DNA of 12,497 nucleotides from DATKCA01 sp035544675 (GTDB lineage: Bacteria > Acidobacteriota > Thermoanaerobaculia > Gp7-AA8). This document shows positions 6,099-12,497 of the stretch, in pieces. Where the stretch lies: the NCBI GenBank assembly GCA_035544675.1, contig DATKCA010000103.1:1-12497 (forward strand), written 5' to 3'. Below the pieces are notes generated by a model. The model ran no database searches, had not been told where the DNA came from, and worked only from the letters and a program-made list of their open reading frames with translations. The translations under genes and the position numbers were made by a program. Position 1 is the stretch's first letter. Every line of letters begins with the position of its first letter.

Positions 6099-7879
6099 TG
6101 TGCGATCCCAGCGTCGTCGGGCGCGACGTCAGTACCTCGTAGCTGGCGTACTCTGTCCCGGCCGAGCTCCATCTCTTTTTCATGAACCTCCGCGCTGTGG
6201 GCCAGCATTGCTTTTTCCGTCAGCTTTCCAGCGAGCTCGAACTGCAGCAGCTTGACTCGCGCCTCGATCTCAGCCTCCTCGGCTTCGAGCCTCACCGTCT
6301 TGAGCTTCGCGGCCACGGACGCAACCTCGTTCGCGTGGCGCTCGGCGCTCTCCTTCTCCCAGCGCAAGGTTCCCATCAGGACTTCACCGCCCGCGGTGTA
6401 CGTGTCGGTCACCGTGATTCCGGCGTCGCTCAGAATCAGCTCGCGCACCTGGTTCGAATGGCCCGTGCCGCGCGACTTGATGATCGACATTCCACGATTG
6501 CGCTCGCCGGCCTGAACCACGTAGTTGAGATGAATCCATGTGTCCGCGAGCGTGGAGATCTGCAGAGGCGACCCTGCCTCGGACTGGCTGGACATCTCGT
6601 CGAGAAGGCTGGTGCAGACCAGCGTGATGCCTTCGGCCTTCGACCAGTCGATCAGCCTTTCGGCCACGCTGTGCGCCGTGAGCTCGTTGCCTGATTTCGA
6701 GAGAGTGGAGACCGGATCGACCACCAGACAGCGCGCGCGATGCTGCTTTGCCAGTGTCTTGATGCGGACGAGGTAAGTCTCGGCGCTTCCGGTGATGGTT
6801 CGCGCCGAGACCATGTGGAGGGTGCCGTCTTCCACGAAGCGATCGAGCTGGATGCCGACCGAGCTCAGGTTCCGGATCACCTCGTTCGCATCAGAATCGA
6901 AGCTGACGAACATGGTGCGCTCGCCGCGCAGACAGGCGGCCTCGGCGAAGGCACCGCTCAGGGTCGTCTTCGCCGTGCCCGGGAAGCCGGTGATCAGGAC
7001 GCTCGCGCCCCGGTAGTACCCGCCGCCGAGCATCGTGTCGAGCCGTTCGATGCCGCTTCCGACACGTTCGTTCGTGACCTCGACGTTGCCCCGCCGGATC
7101 GTGCGCGTCACCGCGACCTCGAATCCCGTCCGGCCGATGAGGAACGGAGACTCGTTCTCATCGAAGCTCGAGCCGCGATACTTCTGCACGCGCAGGTTGC
7201 GCTGCGACACGCCGAGAACCACGCTGTGATTGAGGATGATGGCGCAGTCGACCATGAACTGCATGAAGCCGAAAGGCTGCCTGGTGGCGGCTGCCTCGTC
7301 GCGATCCGCCTTCAGCGTGACGATGCCGGTCAGCTCATGAGCGAGCAGCCACTCGTGCAGACGGTAGATCTCACGCCGCTGCGCCGCGTGGTCAGGCAGC
7401 AGCGCCAGCACGATGTCGAGCGCATCGAAAACGATGCGCCGGGCACCCATTTCCCCGGCCTTCGCTCCGAGCGCCGCGAGCATTCCGCTCAGGTCGAACG
7501 TTCCGGACTGGATCAGATCGGGTCTCGGCTGAGCATCCATGAAATAGAGATTTTTCTCCTGCAGCTGCGGAAGGTTCCAGCCGAAGGTCTCCGCATTGGA
7601 AACGATCCGGGAGGGGGTCTCTTCGAATGCGACGAAGATCCCCGGCTCATCGCACTGCTGCGCCCCGTGCACGAGGAACTGCAAGGCGAGGATCGTCTTT
7701 CCCGAGCCCGATCCGCCCACCAGCAGGGTGGTGCGGCCACGGGGAAGCCCTCCCCCGGTGATTTCATCGAGCCCGGCGATGCCGCTGGGCGCTTTTCCGA
7801 GCGGATTGAGGGGAGTCGGCGGCGCACCGAGCACGTGCTCATCCGCAGCGTTTGTTCGGAACGTCAGAGTCTTATCCAT
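6095..7879 (-). CDS. kaiC: KaiC-family double-domain RecA-like ATPase/autokinase
   Basis: 594 residues, with two tandem RecA-like domains. CI (about 30-255) has Walker A GGSGSGKT (55-62), the catalytic pair E86-E87 (FVAFEETP) and Walker B Asp152 (RIVFDALD). CII (about 270-500) has a Walker A variant GFPGTAKT (298-305) and Walker B Asp388 (CLVVDPVS). Where cyanobacterial KaiC has Glu318-Glu319 (AYEES), this CII has D328-S329 (SFDSD). The autophosphorylation pair aligns as S442-T443 (QISTLADT). Instead of the short KaiA-binding tail, a charged coiled-coil extension spans about 505-580. KaiC forms hexamers; CI hydrolyses ATP and CII autophosphorylates. The start at ATG 7879 was chosen because the family match begins soon after it and GGGA precedes it; a 49-residue extension from 8026 is possible but unlike the family. 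The gene is transcribed first, coupled to kaiB. Confidence 0.95.
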   Translation of the reverse strand: MDKTLTFRTNAADEHVLGAPPTPLNPLGKAPSGIAGLDEITGGGLPRGRTTLLVGGSGSGKTILALQFLVHGAQQCDEPGIFVAFEETPSRIVSNAETFGWNLPQLQEKNLYFMDAQPRPDLIQSGTFDLSGMLAALGAKAGEMGARRIVFDALDIVLALLPDHAAQRREIYRLHEWLLAHELTGIVTLKADRDEAAATRQPFGFMQFMVDCAIILNHSVVLGVSQRNLRVQKYRGSSFDENESPFLIGRTGFEVAVTRTIRRGNVEVTNERVGSGIERLDTMLGGGYYRGASVLITGFPGTAKTTLSGAFAEAACLRGERTMFVSFDSDANEVIRNLSSVGIQLDRFVEDGTLHMVSARTITGSAETYLVRIKTLAKQHRARCLVVDPVSTLSKSGNELTAHSVAERLIDWSKAEGITLVCTSLLDEMSSQSEAGSPLQISTLADTWIHLNYVVQAGERNRGMSIIKSRGTGHSNQVRELILSDAGITVTDTYTAGGEVLMGTLRWEKESAERHANEVASVAAKLKTVRLEAEEAEIEARVKLLQFELAGKLTEKAMLAHSAEVHEKEMELGRDRVRQLRGTDVAPDDAGIAQ

Positions 7880-8324
7880 AGATGTTCCCGTTCCAGAATG
7901 TTCGCGATCAGGTTCAGGCGAGTAGCGGCCTGGCCAAACCGTTGAATGTGAAGGTCCGCAGACGGGTGAGACCCGCGGGGTGATGTGTCGAGAAGGCGAA
8001 AATTGTGGAGTGTCGGAGGAGACCATCAGGCGGACGGGGGTGCTTGATCTCCACTCCTTGCCGCTTCACTGCCACATTGGTCGTGGAAGGTGATCGGACC
8101 CCCCGAGACGACCATGGCACGCAATCATCGCAAGGAATGGAATCCGAGATTTGGACGAAACCAGACATATCCGGACCGCGGTTTTCGTTGTTCAAGATAC
8201 CGGCAAGCCTGTTTTCTGGCGGGCGGCCCGCTCCTTGCGTCAGAACGCTCGCATGAGCGAAGCGGATTCTGATGGACGACCGCGCCGCCGCGGTCGGCTC
8301 GCTCGAGAAGTGCTAAGGAGAACA
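7880..8324. other. Divergent intergenic region between kaiC and the plus-strand kinase operon
   Basis: 445 bp with no credible gene. It must carry the start signals for kaiC (leftward) and the 700-residue kinase (rightward), unless promoters lie further out. It holds a small hairpin at 7963-7975 (CGGGT-GAG-ACCCG) and the Shine-Dalgarno site at 8315-8320. No confident sigma-70 or sigma-54 promoter could be picked by eye. Reading frames on both strands extend into it from the flanking genes, but their translations look unlike either family. The length leaves room for regulatory binding sites shared by both arms. Confidence 0.6.
8315..8320 (+). promoter_or_regulatory. Shine-Dalgarno site fixing the 8325 start
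   Basis: AAGGAG lies 4 bases before ATG 8325. The frame is open further upstream (to 8151), but that part is Arg-rich and resembles no kinase sensor region. This site is the reason for choosing ATG 8325. Confidence 0.7.
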
Positions 8325-10427
8325 ATGAGCGCCACCGGACGGCCACGAGCTCCATCAGCGAAACGATCCACCCCTGCAGAAATCCGCGCCGGGAAAGCGA
8401 TGGCGATCATCGAGGTCCGGCGTAAGAAAGCCCTCCTCAAGACCGGCGCACTTCAGAACGCCATTCTCAACAGCGCGAACTTTTCCAGCATCGCGACCGA
8501 CGAACGGGGCGTGATTCAACTGTTCAACGTCGGCGCCGAGCGGATGCTCGGCTACTCGGCGTCCGAGGTCATCGACCAGATCACTCCCGCCGACATCTCC
8601 GATCCTCAGGAAGTCGTCGCCCGCGCCGCGGAGCTGAGCCTCGAGCTCGGAACGGCCATCACTCCCGGCTTCGAAGCCCTGGCATTCAAGGCCTCGCGCG
8701 GGATCGAAGACATCTACGAGCTGACATACATCCGGAAAGACGGTACCCGCTTTCCTGCGATCGTCTCCGTCACCGCGCTCCGCGACAACGAGCAATCGAT
8801 CATCGGCTACCTGCTGATCGGCACGGACAACAGCGCCCGCAAGCACGCCGAGGAGAAATTACGATGGACGGAGGAGAGCTTCCGGCTGATGGTTGAAAGC
8901 GTGTCCGACTACGCCATCGTCATGCTCGACACCGAGGGACGCATCGCCAGCTGGAACACGGGCGCGCAGCGCATCAAGGGTTTCCACGCGGACGAGATCC
9001 TCGGCAGGCATTTCGACACGTTCTATCCGAAGGATGACGTCGCCAGAGGCAAGCCGCAGCGCGATCTCGAACAGGCCGCCTCGAGCGGACGTCTGGAGGT
9101 GGAGGGGTGGCGCATCCGCAAGGACGGCTCGCTGTTCTGGGCGAACATCGTCTTTACCGCCATCCGCGATCAGAACGGGGGTCTGCGCGGCTTCGCCAAG
9201 CTCACTCGCGATCTGACGGAACGGAACAAAGTCGAGGCGACGCTCATGAACGCCAAAGCGCTGGCCGAGAAAGCGAATCTGGCGAAATCCGATTTCCTCT
9301 CCAGCATGAGCCATGAGCTCCGCTCGCCACTGAATGCAATCCTGGGCTTCGCCCAGCTGCTGGAATCGGATTCGCCGCCGCCGACCCCCGCCCAGGGGGA
9401 AAGCATCATCCAGATCCTGAACGCCGGCTGGTATCTGCTGGAGTTGATCAACGAGATCCTCGACCTCGCCGCGATCGAGTCCGGGAAGCTGTCCATGTCG
9501 CTCGAGCCCGTGCTGCTCAACGAGGTGATGAGCGAGTGCCAGTCGATGATCGAGCCGGTGGCTCAGAAGCGCGGCATCCGGATGAGCTTTCCCCATGGTG
9601 ATGCCGTCTACTGTGTGAACGCCGATCGGACACGGATCAAGCAGGTGCTCATCAATCTGCTCTCGAATGCGATCAAGTACAACAGACCGGATGGCTCGGT
9701 CGTCGTCGAATACAGCGAAAAGTCTGCGTCCGGGCGGATTCGAATCACGGTGACCGACACCGGCGACGGACTGTCGCCTGAACATGTCGGCCAGCTCTTC
9801 CAGCCTTTCAATCGCCTGGGACAGGAAGTCGGCGGCGAGGAAGGAACGGGCATCGGACTCGTGGTCAGCAGGCGGCTGGTGGAACTGATGGACGGCGCGA
9901 TCGGCGTGGAGAGCATCGTGGGCAAGGGCAGCACGTTCTGGGTCGAATTGACCTCCACGGCGCCGCTCACACTTCTGGCGCCGATCGATACCGCGGCAGC
10001 GCCCGAGGAGCCGGTTGCCGCTCTGGATGGCCAGCGGACCCTGCTCTACGTCGAAGACAACCCCGCCAACCTGCAGCTCGTCGAACGTCTCATCGGCCGG
10101 CGCAGCGATTTGCGCCTGTTGAGCGCCGTGGATGGCAACCGCGGCCTCGAGCTGGCCCGGGCTCATCGACCCGATGTGATTCTCATGGACATCAACCTGC
10201 CCGGCATCAGCGGAATCGATGCGTTGAAGATCCTCCGGGATGACGTCAAGACGTCGCACATCCCGGTGGTCGCGCTCAGCGCGAATGCCATGCCACGCGA
10301 CATCCAGAGGGGACTCCAGGCCGGCTTCTTCCGATACCTGACCAAACCCATCAAAGTCGCCGAGTTCCTGGAGATGTTGAACGTCGCGCTCGCTTTCGCG
10401 GAAGAGAATCATGCCGGCATCAACTGA
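8325..10427 (+). CDS. PAS-PAS hybrid histidine kinase with C-terminal receiver
   Basis: 700 residues, no membrane segment. A basic N-terminal helix (about 20-45) precedes PAS 1 (46-172; FSSIATDERGVIQLFNVGAE, TYIRKDGTRFPAIVSV). PAS 2 spans 183-300 (SDYAIVMLDTEGRIASWN, RIRKDGSLFWANIVFTAIRD). HisKA has His330 (MSHELRSPLNAILGFAQLL). The HATPase has N444 and N448, a G1 box D478-TGDG and a G2 box EGTGIGL at 506-512. A receiver (about 571-690) has E577-D578, phospho-acceptor D622, S652 and Lys674-Pro. The kinase should sense a cytoplasmic signal and relay phosphate from His330 to Asp622 or to partner receivers. It is divergent from kaiC and heads a unit with the next receiver, which overlaps its end by 17 bp. 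Its architecture mirrors the kinase that heads the minus-strand arm, but with two PAS domains and one receiver. Confidence 0.94.
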   Translation: MSATGRPRAPSAKRSTPAEIRAGKAMAIIEVRRKKALLKTGALQNAILNSANFSSIATDERGVIQLFNVGAERMLGYSASEVIDQITPADISDPQEVVARAAELSLELGTAITPGFEALAFKASRGIEDIYELTYIRKDGTRFPAIVSVTALRDNEQSIIGYLLIGTDNSARKHAEEKLRWTEESFRLMVESVSDYAIVMLDTEGRIASWNTGAQRIKGFHADEILGRHFDTFYPKDDVARGKPQRDLEQAASSGRLEVEGWRIRKDGSLFWANIVFTAIRDQNGGLRGFAKLTRDLTERNKVEATLMNAKALAEKANLAKSDFLSSMSHELRSPLNAILGFAQLLESDSPPPTPAQGESIIQILNAGWYLLELINEILDLAAIESGKLSMSLEPVLLNEVMSECQSMIEPVAQKRGIRMSFPHGDAVYCVNADRTRIKQVLINLLSNAIKYNRPDGSVVVEYSEKSASGRIRITVTDTGDGLSPEHVGQLFQPFNRLGQEVGGEEGTGIGLVVSRRLVELMDGAIGVESIVGKGSTFWVELTSTAPLTLLAPIDTAAAPEEPVAALDGQRTLLYVEDNPANLQLVERLIGRRSDLRLLSAVDGNRGLELARAHRPDVILMDINLPGISGIDALKILRDDVKTSHIPVVALSANAMPRDIQRGLQAGFFRYLTKPIKVAEFLEMLNVALAFAEENHAGIN

Positions 10428-10905
10428 AGCCACCGGCCCGAGGATTCTGATCGTCGATGATCAATCCTCGAACGTGCGCCTGCTCGAGCACACTCTGCGA
10501 CGAGCCGGGTACGTGGGGGTCATGTCGACGACCGATCCCTGCGAGGTCATCGCACTGCATTTGCAGCATCGATATGACCTCATTCTTCTCGACTTGCAGA
10601 TGCCCGAGATGGACGGGTTTGCGGTGCTCGCCCAGTTGCAGAAGATCCGCCCATCGCACCCGGTCGCGGTCCTGGTGATCTCGGCGGGCGACGGCCAGAT
10701 GACGACGGCGCTCGAGTCGGGCGGCGACAGCTTTCTCGCCAAGCCATTCCGAATTCCCGACGTCGTGGAACGCGTCGGACAGATGCTGAAGCGCGGCGGA
10801 GATGCCGTGACGGCTTCCCGGGCGAGCGACGGTGACTCCGCTCTCGGCGTCACGCCGGCCGGTTTCGCCACGAACCGATCGTCAGACCCTCCTGAAGGGA
10901 CGTGA
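10411..10905 (+). CDS. Stand-alone response regulator receiver with a disordered tail
   Basis: 164 residues. The receiver domain spans about 11-128: D16-D17, phospho-acceptor D61 (LILLDLQMPEMDGF), switch Ser91 and Lys111-Pro. From about 129 the tail is Ala-, Ser- and Pro-rich with no recognisable domain, so there is no DNA-binding or enzymatic output. The ATG at 10411 lies inside the end of the kinase gene (17-bp overlap), and the next kinase starts 3 bp after its stop, so the three genes form a tight unit. It is probably a phosphate acceptor for one or both flanking kinases, or signals through protein contact; this is inferred from context. It is the counterpart of the receiver at 3129-3512. 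Confidence 0.92.
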   Translation: MPASTEATGPRILIVDDQSSNVRLLEHTLRRAGYVGVMSTTDPCEVIALHLQHRYDLILLDLQMPEMDGFAVLAQLQKIRPSHPVAVLVISAGDGQMTTALESGGDSFLAKPFRIPDVVERVGQMLKRGGDAVTASRASDGDSALGVTPAGFATNRSSDPPEGT

Positions 10906-10908
10906 ACC

Positions 10909-12497
10909 ATGGCAACGACTTCAACTCCAACCCGCCCACCGCCGCTCCGCGCGGAGCAGTCCGCTCTGGAAGCATCCGAGTCGCGATATCGGAGGCTCTT
11001 CGAGACGGCGCAGGATGCCATTCTCATCCTCGATGCCGAGGAAAGGCCGGGGACGATCATCGACGCGAATCCGTTCGTCATCGACCTGCTCGGATATTCA
11101 CTCGACGAACTGGTGGGAAGAGAGCTCTGGGAGATCGGCCTGTTCGCAGACAAGGCGGAAAGTCAGGCCGCCATGGAGCAGCTGCAATCCGAAGGCTACA
11201 TCCGCTATGAAGACATCCCGCTCGCAACCAAAAAGGGGAAACGCGTCGATGTGGAGTTCGTGAGCAACAGGTACATCGTCGATGGCAAGAAAGTGATTCA
11301 GTGCAACATTCGCGATATCAGCGATCGGAAATCGGCGGAGGACGCAGCTCGCGTCAGCGCGGAGCGTTTCCGTTTCCTCGCCGAGTCGATGCCGATCATC
11401 ATTTTCACCGCCAGGCCGGACGGAGGGCTCGACTACTGCAATCGGCAACTGACCGACTTCACAGGGCTGTCGCGTGAGGAAGTCTGCGCGTCGGGCCGCG
11501 CACCATTCACTCATGAAGACGAGGTGGAAGAGGACGCCCGGCTCTGGAACCGTTCGCTGAAAAGCGGTGAACCATTTCAGCTCGAGAGCCGGTTCCGCCG
11601 GTCCGATGGCGTTTACCGCTGGCACCTGACACGCGCTGCTGCCATGCGCGATGCCGGAGGAATCACCACCTGGGTCGGATCGAGCACCGACATTCACGAC
11701 CGGAAGCGCGTGGAAGAGACGCTGGTCCGTCAGTATCACGAGTCCGAAGCGCTCAGCCGCGCCAAAGACGAGTTTCTGGCGACCAGCTCGCACGAGCTTC
11801 GAACGCCTCTCACCTCGATTCTTGGCTGGTCCGAGCTGCTGGTGACGGGCGATCTGGATGCCGAGACCGAGCGCGAAGCCCTCAATTCCATCCGGCAGTC
11901 CGCCCAGACGCAATCCCGGCTGATCGACGACATGCTCGACGTATCGCGCCTCCTCACCGGGAAGCTCGCGCTGATCAGCGAGCCGGTCGATCTGGCCGCG
12001 ACTCTGCTGCTCGCGATCCGCGCGATCACCCCGGCAGCCGAGAAGAAAAACCTCGAGATCGAGAAGTCATTCGCGCGCGGTACCTCACGCGTGGTCGGCG
12101 ACCCCATACGGCTCCAGCAGATTTTCTGGAACATCCTGTCGAATGCGGTGAAATTCACGCCGGACGGCGGGAGCATTCGCGTGCGGCTCTGGTCAGAAGA
12201 CGCGCGGGTGTCGGTCGAAGTGCGCGATACGGGTCAGGGGATCAGCAACGAGTTCCTTCCGCGCGTCTTCGACAGCCTCACCCAGGAGGAGGGAAGCAAC
12301 ACGAGGCTGCACGGCGGACTCGGTCTCGGCCTGTCGATCGTGAGGCAGCTCGTGCAGATGCACGGCGGTACGGTACTGGCCGAAAGCGCCGGTGTGGGAA
12401 CCGGCGCGACCTTCACGGTCTCCTTCCCCGCCCGTCGCCTCACGGCGACCGTGGAAGACACGCGCTTGCGAGTTCGTGATGCAACGGCACCGGACGA
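10909..12497 (+). CDS. PAS-PAS histidine kinase (3'-truncated by the window)
   Basis: 529 codons are visible and the frame is still open at the window end. The ATG at 10909 is preceded by GAAGGGA and lies 3 bp after the receiver stop. PAS 1 spans about 24-143 (YRRLFETAQDAILILDAEE, IQCNIRDISDRK). PAS 2 spans about 150-268, with a PAC-type end (FRRSDGVYRWHLTRAAAMRD, WVGSSTDIHDRK). HisKA has His295 (SSHELRTPLTSILGWSELL). The HATPase has N408 and N412, a G1 box D440-TGQG and a G2 box GGLGLGL at 469-475, and it ends near residue 507. A linker begins just before the edge; kinases with this type of ATPase text often carry a C-terminal receiver, so one may follow outside the window. Its N-box and G1 wording is close to the broken remnant at 1363-1716. 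Autophosphorylation of His295 is expected; the signal sensed is unknown. Confidence 0.94.
   Translation, partial: MATTSTPTRPPPLRAEQSALEASESRYRRLFETAQDAILILDAEERPGTIIDANPFVIDLLGYSLDELVGRELWEIGLFADKAESQAAMEQLQSEGYIRYEDIPLATKKGKRVDVEFVSNRYIVDGKKVIQCNIRDISDRKSAEDAARVSAERFRFLAESMPIIIFTARPDGGLDYCNRQLTDFTGLSREEVCASGRAPFTHEDEVEEDARLWNRSLKSGEPFQLESRFRRSDGVYRWHLTRAAAMRDAGGITTWVGSSTDIHDRKRVEETLVRQYHESEALSRAKDEFLATSSHELRTPLTSILGWSELLVTGDLDAETEREALNSIRQSAQTQSRLIDDMLDVSRLLTGKLALISEPVDLAATLLLAIRAITPAAEKKNLEIEKSFARGTSRVVGDPIRLQQIFWNILSNAVKFTPDGGSIRVRLWSEDARVSVEVRDTGQGISNEFLPRVFDSLTQEEGSNTRLHGGLGLGLSIVRQLVQMHGGTVLAESAGVGTGATFTVSFPARRLTATVEDTRLRVRDATAPD

Noticed and set aside
6740..7945. Plus-strand open frame (401 codons) opposite kaiC
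   Set aside because: It is a shadow of kaiC; the translation is low in hydrophobic core and has no family motif.
7880..8026. 49-residue N-terminal extension of KaiC from an upstream start at 8026
   Set aside because: The extension is Pro- and Ser-rich and unlike KaiC, and the ATG at 7879 sits just before the family match.
8115..8132. Sigma-54-like promoter (TGGCACG ... TCGCA)
   Set aside because: The spacing between the GG and GC elements is about 2 bases too long, and the -12 element lacks TTGC.
8149..8175. TTGGAC and TATCCG as a sigma-70 promoter pair
   Set aside because: The spacer is only about 11 bases, far short of the usual 16-18.
7914..8195. Small minus-strand frame (93 codons) in the divergent region
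   Set aside because: No ribosome binding site and no recognisable composition or motif; it overlaps the likely control region.
8151..8324. 58-residue N-terminal extension of the 700-residue kinase
   Set aside because: It is Arg-rich without a domain; ATG 8325 has AAGGAG just upstream.
8859..10433. Long minus-strand open frame (524 codons) opposite the 700-residue kinase
   Set aside because: The plus strand carries intact PAS, HisKA, HATPase and receiver motifs with a strong ribosome binding site. The antisense translation has no recognisable domain.

Overview
The window is GC-rich bacterial DNA packed with signal-transduction genes around a KaiC-KaiB pair. Sequence alone does not fix the organism. 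GC-rich codon use, TTG and GTG starts, many hybrid PAS kinases and a non-cyanobacterial KaiC without kaiA suggest a soil or sediment lineage such as Acidobacteriota or Gemmatimonadota; this is an inference. No tRNA, rRNA, CRISPR array, transposase or phage gene was seen.

Layout. (1) 2-1186 (+): the 3' part of a gene for a membrane protein with a long C-terminal coiled coil, closed by a likely intrinsic terminator. (2) 1230-1361: a cluster of nested palindromes, three sharing a GGA/TCC-loop core, like a REP-type repeat. (3) 1363-1716 (-): a broken histidine kinase-receiver remnant, cut off at the palindrome cluster just after the receiver's phospho-acceptor Asp. (4) 1717-5545 (-): a coupled three-gene unit, transcribed from high to low coordinates: PAS hybrid kinase with two receivers, stand-alone receiver, then a kinase with an orphan DHp domain plus REC-HisKA-HATPase. 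Both junctions are 4-base ATGA overlaps. (5) 5730-7879 (-): kaiC then kaiB, joined by a 4-base GTGA overlap. (6) 7880-8324: a 445-bp divergent intergenic region. (7) 8325-12497 (+): a second kinase, receiver, kinase unit. It has a PAS-PAS hybrid kinase, a stand-alone receiver overlapping it by 17 bp, and a PAS-PAS kinase 3 bp further on that runs off the window.

Working model (inference). KaiC and KaiB would form an ATP-driven switch or timer. It sits between two kinase-receiver-kinase arms and could exchange signals with a branched phosphorelay. Four kinases and two free receivers are complete or nearly so, carrying six receiver domains in all. No DNA-binding, GGDEF, phosphatase or HPt output domain is visible, so the final output lies outside the window or acts through protein contact. 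KaiC CI looks fully catalytic. CII keeps the Ser-Thr phosphorylation pair but has Asp-Ser where cyanobacterial KaiC has its catalytic Glu pair.
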